From assembly GCA_036583965.1 (NCBI GenBank), contig JAZBQD010000022.1:2786001-2850000 (forward strand): DNA of 64,000 bases. Direction: 5' to 3'. This DNA is from Prunella strophiata (taxonomy: Eukaryota; Chordata; Aves; Passeriformes; Prunellidae). Numbering within the stretch: position 1 is the stretch's first letter; each line of letters starts with the position of its first letter. The notes under the pieces are model-generated. The model worked only from the letters and a program-made list of their open reading frames with translations, did no database searches and was not told the origin of the DNA. Below, piece by piece: positions 1 through 8,170 of this stretch. The position numbers and the translations under genes are program-made.

Positions 1-266
1 TAGCCTGGTCCAGCAGTGACTTATACGTGTCACCCTCATGCTACATACAATAAACCATAACAGCCTGGGAGGTGAGGCCAGGTGTGAGGTATCAGCTGGA
101 ACAAATGGACGTGTGGTGGCTGCCAGCAGGAAGGAAGACAGCGAGTCAGGTGTTGAGATGGAAGAGATTTAGGTGGAATAAAACATACCCCATACCACGG
201 AGTGAGTGACCTCCAGCCCCAGGGAGCAGAGCCCTGTGCACTGCTTCACACCACGAGACCATGGAA

Positions 267-334
267 ATTGAAGATGTCCCTGATCACTGCAGATGACCTT
301 TAAAGGTCCTTTCTGACCCAAAGCATTCTGTGAG
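267..334 (+). repeat. CR1 LINE 3' end fragment
   Basis: The sequence reads like a CR1 tail: a block resembling 'gatgtccctgatcactgca', then 'gatgacctttaaaggtcc', 'tgacccaaagcattctgtg'. A piece between the first two blocks is missing compared with common avian CR1 copies, and only part of one terminal octamer remains. It is an old, dead fragment. Confidence 0.7.
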
Positions 335-2929
335 CACACAGCTTTGAGTACCTGGTGGGGAACAGCCCCACTAATGTGAGGTGATGAGCACCCCTGTGAG
401 TTCCTGAATGCCCTCTGCACCACCCCATCTCTCCTGCTCCTCTCTGTGCTGTGGGACCTGCTGAGATATCTCCTCTCAAACACATCCCATGCTCATCACA
501 CAGGACAACCCTCTGGCCACCACAGCTATCCAAGCCATGAGAAAAGCCAAGCAAAAAACCTCAGCCCAAGCAATAAAATCCCAAGGACACAGAGCAGAAG
601 TGAGTGGGACCACCTGAGACAAGTGACAACCATCGAGACACCTTGCAGAGAGCAGAGACACAAACAGATTCTCTTAGACAAGAGCTAAAACCCCCACTGC
701 TGTCCCAATGACCTCAGCAGCTGGGCTTCAGTTTCTATTCCACTGGAATCCACAACAGGTGACACTCTGGTATTTTTAATCTCCCCTCTTACCCATTTCC
801 ACCTTGTTCTTTCCGAGAATGAGATCAGACTCGAAAGAGCCAACAAGAGTTCTCAACATGGCTGAATCACTGCTCGTCTACTTCTTTAAGAGCTTCCTCT
901 GGTTGATTGTTCAACACTCCACCCTCTTCCTCTCCAGCACCGAGACTGCATTTTTTCTTTGTTATTATTTCATGGAAATAACGTTGGGTTAAAGCACATG
1001 AGAAAAACCAAACCAGAAGGAAACTTCCGCCCTTTACAATGAGATAACAATGACTGAGCAGTTGAATAACTTGAAGGGCACAGAAACTCGCGGGGCTCAC
1101 ATCACTCCTCTGCCTTCCTGGTTGTCTCCTGAAAGAGTTTTGAGCTAAAATAATCACCTCTTCCAGCTATGGTCCCCCTCAGAATGTTTCTTCCCATGTT
1201 TCTGGCCCGCTGCCCGTGGAAGCTGGTGGTGGCAACTGGGCACCAGCTCAGGAGCCACTGCCCTGGCTGAGCGACAACGCCGCGCTGATTCATAAACAGA
1301 GGAAGTACTTTAGCAAACCGACTTTTCCCCCTTTTCAGCACAAGCCCAGTGATTAATTTAACTTATTCTCTCCCTCCACCATCTCTTTTGCTTCTCTGAG
1401 CACGAGGAGAACCCAGGCACAGCTCCTCTGGCTTTAATGGTGAGAGGCTGGTGGAGCAGGGCTGGAAGCTCAGCCCTCTTTCAATGCCATCTGCTTTTAA
1501 CTAGTGGAGCAAGGGAGGTCCTGGGAATAAATGTCACATGGCACAGGGAGCTAAAATCAGCCCGACTCATTTGCAGGGATGCCAGTCAAAACTAGGGTTA
1601 TCCAACAGTCTAATTAGGAGCTATCACTACAAGTCAAAAATGACCTCTTGGAAAAACCTTCTCGTTTAGTCTGGGAAAATGCCTTAGTCCAAGGCAAGTG
1701 CCTTTTCTGGAATGCCACAGCTCTACAGCACCACGGAGCCTCACACCAAGCCCCACAGCAGCCACCAACTCCAGCCTGGACCTTTTAAAACTCTGGGACA
1801 AAAACACCCAGAGACTTCAGCTGGGGTCTGTGTAAGACCCACAAAACTGCTGCTGCTCTGCCTGTGCTGAAATACCTGGATAACACTGCCAAGATGGAAA
1901 GCAGCTCCAGAGGAGCCTAATTAGGGTGCTTCTGTCTCAAACCCTCCAATCCAATGCTGGTCCCCTCCATTCAATTAAAGCCCTGCAGTGCCCTGCACCG
2001 CCTGGCAGAGGGACAAGCAAGATAAGGCACCTGGAGTTTTACAAACTCTCCCTGTAAAATAATAAAAGGCAGAGAAAGCTCCTGGTCTCGCACTGGCGGT
2101 TCCCTTTCCGTAGCAGGGCTGATAACCTGGGCTTGGAGTTATCAGAGTTCGGCTCCACGTAACCCAACAAGCTCTGTCCCGCCACAAGTGCCTCGTCCTC
2201 TGGAGCAGCATCCCCCTCGTACACTATTTATTTCACTCCACTTTCTAATTGGATTTGTGGGGGCAGCACAAAGGGGCTTTATGGCCAAACTTTGTTAAGT
2301 GCCAGGCCGAGCAGAGATGTGGCCAGCAGCCAAAATGGTGCATTTCACGCAGGCGCCAAAGGGCAGTGCCAAGCTTTTCTGTGTCTGGTATCTTGTGCTC
2401 TTGGCTCTGCTTTGTTTAAGAAGCTTGGAAGCAAAGCTCCTCGTCAAGAGATAGTCAAACAAAGTGAAAAACCAGGATTTTGTGAGTTGCTATCAGGTAA
2501 CTTGGGAAGTTGCACCTCCTTCAATCTGGCTGTACCTCCAGTATCTGCCCCCATTACCCTGCACAGGACAAGAGTTTTAACACACCCAGAGCACACACCT
2601 TGTGCTCCTGCAAAAATAACTCACACATGCTCATGAAGCATCTGCAGCCAAGGAGAGAAGTGGTTATTCACAGCCAGCAACCAAGAACTTCTTTAAAGTT
2701 AACTTTTTCTCTTAAAAAAAACCCCAACCCAGCCCAAGCCTACTTTGGAGGCTTCTCCAAATAGAGCTCGCACACATCAGATCTAATTAGATTCCATCAC
2801 CATCTGCACATGAAATGTAAATCAGGAGTTGCAGAGACTTAAGAAAAAAAGGAAAGAATGACCACAAGGAAAAGGAGGGGTGTAAGGTTGGGGAGGGGGT
2901 GGAGGGTTGGGCATTCTGGGAAGCCATAC
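335..2929. other. Unique intronic DNA, no gene seen
   Basis: This moderately AT-rich part of NOTCH1 intron 2 has only short, unrelated open frames and no recognisable repeat. The stretch at 1560-1700, with a TAATTAG motif, looks a little like conserved non-coding DNA but has no stronger support. Confidence 0.5.
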
Positions 2930-3230
2930 ATGATTAGTCACACAGCATTAATCTGCCTCCCTTAACAATAGCTGCCGAATTTCGACCGAATCCCAGCTGT
3001 CGCTCTTTGAATGAAAGAAAACAAGATTTAGAGCGTCAAGCGTTGGTAAGGGCTTCTGTGCAAAAAAAAGTGGCGTGCATTCATTAGTGCCTCACAAAGG
3101 GACCCAGCCTTTGTCCATTAAATTGCTCATGTGCCTGATTGATTTGCTGATTTATTTGCACCAAAGGGTTGGGGGGCTCAGCTTGGAGAAGGGGGCGGGA
3201 GGTGCCCGGCTACTGGGCAGAGTAACGGCA
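2930..3230. promoter_or_regulatory. Candidate conserved non-coding element in NOTCH1 intron 2
   Basis: This is a non-repetitive, moderately AT-rich islet dense in developmental transcription-factor-like motifs: ATTAATC, AACAATAG (Sox-like), CATTCATTAG, TTTGTCCATTAAATTG, and TGATTGATTTGCTGATTTATTTGC. It has no coding character. Vertebrate NOTCH1 intron 2 is known to hold enhancer activity, so a conserved element here is plausible. I have no alignment to prove conservation. Confidence 0.35.
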
Positions 3231-4207
3231 CCCAGGCGGATTTGCAAAAAAGCAACACACATTGTCAAGGGAAACTGCCATTCAACAGGTTGGGATTGGA
3301 AATGCCTTCAGGTTCCTCCGCCGAGGACTTCCTATTTGGAAATTTGGGGTGGGTGGGAACGTCTCCCCGCCTGCTCGCAGCTCAGGCCATGTTCAACAGG
3401 CAGAGGGGAAATCTGGCCGGAAAACAGAGCCTTGCCCATTCACATTTCTTTTATGGAATAGTTTTAAAAAGGGAGCTGGAGTCTTATTCATTTCTCTTGG
3501 TTATTGTTCCCTGGGAGCCTGGAGTGAATCGGCCATCGCTGCGGTGGGTCGGTTGGTCCCTTCAAAGAGTCCCAACGCTTTACACATCCGTTTCCCCACA
3601 ATCAGCTTGGAGAAAGACCCAGTCTGGGTGCCAGGTCCCACCAAGGAACGCCAGCCTAGACCACAGCTTGGCACCAGCACTGGCAGGGCTGCAGGAGGAG
3701 GTGCCCTGCTCCCCTGGCGATGCCTCATCGGCCCACGGACACCACTGGGGCAGCTCCAGCAGCCAGAGCCATGCCATGGAACCTCTCCTGAGTGTTTATT
3801 GGAGATGTACCGGTCACCCTAGTGTGTAAGGGACTGAAAGGCAATGCTTCGGGGCCAGGAGGGAAGTAGCTGAAAACAGACAGACAGACAGACAAGCCTC
3901 CCTCCCCGCCCGACGGTCCAAGGAGCGCCGCAGGCTGGCCCTACCTCCTGCTCCATCAGCAGGGCAGTCTGCATAGGCTAACACCAGCAAAACATGGCCC
4001 TTTGCCCATGTTTTTCCACCCAGCCAGGAACAAAGCCCGATCCTGCCAAACTCGCGGTGACTCCTACACAAGCAGGTTATTCTTGCCACTCAAGGAAAGA
4101 AAACGCATCTTGCCCTATTAAATCCAGAGCCTTCAAAGCAAAGTCAACATGCATGTCAATAACTCTGGTCGGGGGAGATGAGAATCCTCTGGCTGTTCCA
4201 TACTTAC

Positions 4208-4289
4208 TGGCACACCTCCGTCCCGTTGGGAAAAGTTTCACACTTGCCCCCGTTGAGGCAGGATTCAGCAAGCTGCGAGCACCGTAAAC
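4208..4289 (-). CDS. NOTCH1: NOTCH1 exon 2 (start of first EGF repeat)
   Basis: Read on the minus strand, this 82-base exon lies between an acceptor (TTTAGCAG) and a strong donor (CA|GTAAGTA). It encodes (G)LRCSQLAESCLNGGKC, then ETFPNGTEVC, ending two bases into the next codon. Human NOTCH1 has GPRCSQPGETCLNGGKCEA and NGTEAC at the same place, with the same cysteine spacing and the same split glycine codon at the 5' side (phase 1). NOTCH1 is a single-pass receptor cleaved on ligand binding to release a nuclear domain that acts with RBPJ; this segment opens its row of extracellular EGF repeats. The cysteine pattern, LNGGKC core and splice phase make NOTCH1 a far better match than NOTCH2. The acceptor is a tandem NAGNAG: use of the upstream AG would add one alanine codon. 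The bird copy is one residue longer than human in the loop before NGTE. Confidence 0.93.
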
Positions 4290-4980
4290 CTGCTAAACAG
4301 AGGGAACAGCATTAGCCACAGCTCAGGGCCCTGGTGGCAGCAGGGGGGCTGCATCCCCTGGTGTCACCCGGGCTGGGGACAGGCTCGCTGAGACCCCCAG
4401 ACCCCCCCATCCTGGTGAGGTGGGGTCCAGCACCTGGCAGCCCTCACCCAGCAGGGTGATGGATGGGGCAGGAACTGTGTGGCCCCTGTGCTGAGAGGCT
4501 CACCTAAAAATAAACCCAGGGTGGGTTTGAGGGTAGGCTGTGCCTGCTCCTCCAGCAGGAGGACTGACAGAGAGAAACCCCAGATCAGGCCCTTGACTGA
4601 CAAATGCCATTTGGGAAAAAACATCCAGCCCGGGGCCCATTAGTTACCGTGAGCCCGGTAACGAAATGAGTCTCCCGTCACAACTTGCTATGAGTAAAGG
4701 TTTCATTGTCTGGCCCTCAGAGCCAAATTCTGCAGAGTTACCACAGCAACTCGCTGAAAGTACCAGAATCGCTTCCGATTTCCACCCCGGCTCGCTCTTC
4801 CCCTTCTCTGCCCGCTCGCTCTTCACGGTAACTGGTTCTGCGACACGCGTGTGCAGCCGGGGCAGTTTCACATTGAGCGACTGCAGCTTCGCACCGCCAC
4901 CGCCACAACCCAGATCCTGCCCTGGATGGCTGCCGAGCCCACGCAGCCCGGGGTCACCCCGCTGGGGCTCCGTTCCACGT

Positions 4981-7003
4981 CCCCGCGGCAGCCCCGGGCA
5001 CCGAGCTCCGGCTCCCGGCGGCCCCGAGCGCCGCTCCCCGCGGCAGCCCCGGGCACCGAGCTCCGGCTCCCGGCGGCCCCGAGCGCCGCTCCCCGCGGCA
5101 GCCCCGGGCACCGAGCTCCGGCTCCCGGCGGCCCCGAGCGCCGCTCCCCGCGGCAGCCCCGGGCACCGAGCTCCGGCTCCCGGCGGCCCCGAGCGCCGCT
5201 CCCCGCGGCAGCCCCGGGCACCGAGCTCCGGCTCCCGGCGGCCCCGAGCGCCGCTCCCCGCGGCAGCCCCGGGCACCGAGCTCCGGCTCCCGGCGGCCCC
5301 GAGCGCCGCTCCCCGCGGCAGCCCCGGGCACCGAGCTCCGGCTCCCGGCGGCCCCGAGCGCCGCTCCCCGCGGCAGCCCCGGGCACCGAGCTCCGGCTCC
5401 CGGCGGCCCCGAGCGCCGCTCCCCGCGGCAGCCCCGGGCACCGAGCTCCGGCTCCCGGCGGCCCCGAGCGCCGCTCCCCGCGGCAGCCCCGGGCACCGAG
5501 CTCCGGCTCCCGGCGGCCCCGAGCGCCGCTCCCCGCGGCAGCCCCGGGCACCGAGCTCCGGCTCCCGGCGGCCCCGAGCGCCGCTCCCCGCGGCAGCCCC
5601 GGGCACCGAGCTCCGGCTCCCGGCGGCCCCGAGCGCCGCTCCCCGCGGCAGCCCCGGGCACCGAGCTCCGGCTCCCGGCGGCCCCGAGCGCCGCTCCCCG
5701 CGGCAGCCCCGGGCACCGAGCTCCGGCTCCCGGCGGCCCCGAGCGCCGCTCCCCGCGGCAGCCCCGGGCACCGAGCTCCGGCTCCCGGCGGCCCCGAGCG
5801 CCGCTCCCCGCGGCAGCCCCGGGCACCGAGCTCCGGCTCCCGGCGGCCCCGAGCGCCGCTCCCCGCGGCAGCCCCGGGCACCGAGCTCCGGCTCCCGGCG
5901 GCCCCGAGCGCCGCTCCCCGCGGCAGCCCCGGGCACCGAGCTCCGGCTCCCGGCGGCCCCGAGCGCCGCTCCCCGCGGCAGCCCCGGGCACCGAGCTCCG
6001 GCTCCCGGCGGCCCCGAGCGCCGCTCCCCGCGGCAGCCCCGGGCACCGAGCTCCGGCTCCCGGCGGCCCCGAGCGCCGCTCCCCGCGGCAGCCCCGGGCA
6101 CCGAGCTCCGGCTCCCGGCGGCCCCGAGCGCCGCTCCCCGCGGCAGCCCCGGGCACCGAGCTCCGGCTCCCGGCGGCCCCGAGCGCCGCTCCCCGCGGCA
6201 GCCCCGGGCACCGAGCTCCGGCTCCCGGCGGCCCCGAGCGCCGCTCCCCGCGGCAGCCCCGGGCACCGAGCTCCGGCTCCCGGCGGCCCCGAGCGCCGCT
6301 CCCCGCGGCAGCCCCGGGCACCGAGCTCCGGCTCCCGGCGGCCCCGAGCGCCGCTCCCCGCGGCAGCCCCGGGCACCGAGCTCCGGCTCCCGGCGGCCCC
6401 GAGCGCCGCTCCCCGCGGCAGCCCCGGGCACCGAGCTCCGGCTCCCGGCGGCCCCGAGCGCCGCTCCCCGCGGCAGCCCCGGGCACCGAGCTCCGGCTCC
6501 CGGCGGCCCCGAGCGCCGCTCCCCGCGGCAGCCCCGGGCACCGAGCTCCGGCTCCCGGCGGCCCCGAGCGCCGCTCCCCGCGGCAGCCCCGGGCACCGAG
6601 CTCCGGCTCCCGGCGGCCCCGAGCGCCGCTCCCCGCGGCAGCCCCGGGCACCGAGCTCCGGCTCCCGGCGGCCCCGAGCGCCGCTCCCCGCGGCAGCCCC
6701 GGGCACCGAGCTCCGGCTCCCGGCGGCCCCGAGCGCCGCTCCCCGCGGCAGCCCCGGGCACCGAGCTCCGGCTCCCGGCGGCCCCGAGCGCCGCTCCCCG
6801 CGGCAGCCCCGGGCACCGAGCTCCGGCTCCCGGCGGCCCCGAGCGCCGCTCCCCGCGGCAGCCCCGGGCACCGAGCTCCGGCTCCCGGCGGCCCCGAGCG
6901 CCGCTCCCCGCGGCAGCCCCGGGCACCGAGCTCCGGCTCCCGGCGGCCCCGAGCGCCGCTCCCCGCGGCAGCCCCGGGCACCGAGCTCCGGCTCCCGGCG
7001 GCC
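4981..7003. repeat. 55-bp CpG-rich minisatellite, about 36.8 copies
   Basis: There are 36 complete 55-base units (4981-6960) plus a 43-base partial unit. All look identical by eye; the break comes at 7004. Each unit has 48 G/C bases of 55 and 10 CpG dinucleotides, and includes CCCCGCGGCAGCCCC, GGGCACCGAGCTCC and GGCTCCCGGCGGCCCC. Because 55 is not a multiple of three and no frame has a stop, all reading frames stay open across the array, giving false ORFs of 675-1105 residues. It sits inside NOTCH1 intron 1, ending about 400 bases from exon 1. The flanks carry degraded relatives (GGGGCTCCGTTCCACG at about 4964-4979 and the 7120-7350 region), so the array probably grew from a local sequence. 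Confidence 0.97.
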
Positions 7004-7196
7004 GCCGAGCGCCTCCTTCGGGACGCCGAGCCCCGGCCCCGCCGCGCTCCCCCGCGCCGTCCCGGCCCGGCTCCCCCGAGCTCCGGCCACCCCCGCGGGG
7101 CTCAAGCCCCGCTCTCCCAACACGGTTACCCCGGTGCCGGTTCTCCCGCAAGAGCCGAGCCCAGTCCCGGCGCATCCCGCGGCACAGAGCCTCCGG

Positions 7197-7204
7197 TTCC
7201 CACA
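7197..7204 (-). promoter_or_regulatory. RBPJ (CSL) motif, intron 1 proximal
   Basis: The plus strand reads TTCCCACA, so the minus strand has TGTGGGAA, a full match to the RBPJ consensus YGTGRGAA. It is about 207 bases downstream of the NOTCH1 exon 1 donor, inside the CpG island, and is repeated 56 bases away in the same orientation. Binding is inferred only. Confidence 0.45.
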
Positions 7205-7252
7205 GGACCCCGCGCCCGGACCCCCCCAGCGGGCGCCGCGCTCCGCTCCCGG

Positions 7253-7260
7253 TTCCCACG
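7253..7260 (-). promoter_or_regulatory. RBPJ (CSL) motif, intron 1 proximal
   Basis: The plus strand reads TTCCCACG, so the minus strand has CGTGGGAA, the highest-affinity form of the RBPJ site. It is the second of a same-orientation pair, about 150 bases from exon 1. The pair is head-to-tail and 56 bases apart, so it does not have the geometry of a paired dimer site (head-to-head, 15-17 bases). Confidence 0.5.
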
Positions 7261-7410
7261 GGAACCTCCCGGCCCGGACCCCCCCGAGCGGCGCCGGGCT
7301 CCGGTGCCCGCCGTGCCCCGCTGGGCTCCGGTTCCCGCCGCTCCCGGCCCCGCTTCCCGGCAACTTCCTGCGGGTCGGCCGGTGCGGGGCCCGCGGCGTC
7401 GTGCCCTCAC

Positions 7411-7469
7411 CTCGCGTCAGGTGCGGGCAGCAGGAGCACCAGGAGGCCGGGCGCCAGGAGCCGCTCCAT
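7411..7469 (-). CDS. NOTCH1: NOTCH1 exon 1, coding part (signal peptide)
   Basis: On the minus strand an ATG at 7469 in a good Kozak context (G at -3 and +4) opens MERLLAPGLLVLLLPAP, a hydrophobic signal peptide. The exon then ends GCGAG at a GTGAGG donor. Human NOTCH1 begins MPPLLAPLLCLALLPA and its exon 1 also ends just after the signal peptide, so LLAP, LLPA and the exon length agree. The frame is open far upstream, so the start was chosen by homology, signal-peptide position and Kozak context. There is one problem: from this ATG the exon has 59 bases and ends in phase 2, while exon 2 needs phase 1. Dropping one C near 7419-7421 would give a tail like ...LLPALTRG, matching human LLPALAARG. 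Either the assembly carries an extra base in this very GC-rich stretch or the allele is broken. The start site itself is fairly secure. Confidence 0.85.
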
Positions 7470-7770
7470 CCCGCTCTGCTCCCGCCGCTCACAGCCGCAT
7501 AGATCCGCGGGGCCTCGGCCGAGCCGAGCCGGTGCCGGTGCCTGTGCGGGTCCGCGCCGCCCCGCCGGGAGCCCCAAACACAGCGCGCCCGAGAGCAGCG
7601 ACTCCGAACGCGGCGCCTCCCGCGGCTGCTCAGCCCCGGCGGGCCGGGCCGGGCGGCGGGGGGCGGGACGGGACGGTGCGGGGCGGGCCGGGCGCCGCGG
7701 GACGGGAGGGGATGGGACGGGACGGGCGAGACGCTCCTCCCTGCCCAGCCCGGGGGGCCGCCTCTGGGAA
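7470..7770 (-). promoter_or_regulatory. NOTCH1: NOTCH1 promoter and 5' UTR, CpG island
   Basis: This is extremely CpG-rich sequence directly upstream of the NOTCH1 start codon, with no TATA box. Sp1-type GC boxes GGGGCGGGAC (7660-7669) and GGGGCGGGCC (7680-7689) lie about 200 bases upstream of the ATG. The plus strand from about 7640 to 7730 has a dense series of G-runs (GGGCGG, GGGGGGCGGG, GGGACGGGAGGGG, GGGACGGGACGGG) able to form G-quadruplexes. Transcription probably starts between 7500 and 7700, but the exact site cannot be read from sequence. Confidence 0.8.
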
Positions 7771-7819
7771 CCCCCTTCCCGCCACGGAGGGTCCCCGAGT
7801 GGGGCCCCGGGGCAGCCGC

Positions 7820-8170
7820 GTCCCTCTGTGCAGCCACCGGACACCCCCCGTGCAGCCCCCCGCATGCAGACACGGATGCACCGGTGCAGCTCCTTGTCTC
7901 AGTGCGGCCACCGCACACCCCCGGTGCAGCCTCCCCCTGCAGCCCCCCATTCCCGGTGCAGCTCCAGCACAGTTCTCACATGAAGCCACTACAGAGCCCC
8001 AGCACAGCTCTGGACACCTGCATGCAGCCCCCACAAGCAGCCCTGCATTTCCCTAGTGCAGCTTTGGGCACTCCAGTTCAGCCCCCACCCCAGTATTGGT
8101 GCAGCCTTCGCCCATGCACACCCTACATAATCCCAGTGTAGCTCCTCCACGGTCCCAGTGCAGCCCCCCC
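7820..8170. repeat. Degenerate tandem repeat with GTGCAGC core
   Basis: The motif GTGCAGC followed by pyrimidines recurs at about 7828, 7850, 7884, 7924, 7956, 8058, 8099 and 8158, with near matches at 7902, 8019 and 8137. Spacing varies from about 20 to 50 bases. It reads as an old, diverged minisatellite just upstream of the NOTCH1 promoter. Confidence 0.6.

Larger units (their letters stand above)
1..4207 (-). other. NOTCH1: NOTCH1 intron 2 (5' part)
   Basis: This is the sequence downstream (minus strand) of the exon 2 donor at 4207-4206, so it is the beginning of intron 2. I looked for a cysteine-rich EGF-coding exon 3 on the minus strand and did not find one, so intron 2 continues beyond the window. 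Human NOTCH1 also has a long intron 2. Apart from a CR1 scrap at 267-334, a (CAGA)n run near 3876-3894 and the candidate conserved element at 2930-3230, it looks unique and non-coding. Confidence 0.8.
7120..7350. repeat. Degenerate 55-57 bp repeats next to the minisatellite
   Basis: A core like (G)GCTCCGGTTCCC recurs near 7133, 7189, 7246, 7268, 7297 and 7324, followed in two copies by CCCGGACCCCCCC. Two clear consecutive copies start near 7195 and 7250, about 55-57 bases apart, the same period as the array. They look like diverged relatives or ancestors of the 55-bp unit. The array unit has CTCCCGGCGG where these copies carry TTCCCAC(A/G), so the array has lost the RBPJ-like core. Confidence 0.6.
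4290..7410 (-). other. NOTCH1: NOTCH1 intron 1
   Basis: This intron lies between the donor after exon 1 (GCGAG|GTGAGG, minus strand) and the acceptor of exon 2. It is only about 3.1 kb, and two thirds of it is the 55-bp array. The part at 4290-4964 is ordinary unique sequence. The part at 7004-7410 is CpG-island sequence containing degenerate repeats and two RBPJ motifs. Confidence 0.85.

Noticed and set aside
1..4207. NOTCH1 exon 3
   Set aside because: No cysteine-rich EGF-coding block with splice sites was found on the minus strand; intron 2 appears to run out of the window.
4644..7983. Open frames of 675-1105 residues on both strands across the 55-bp array
   Set aside because: The unit has no stop in any frame and 55 is not a multiple of three, so every frame is open. 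No codon bias, no homology, and the region is a NOTCH1 intron.
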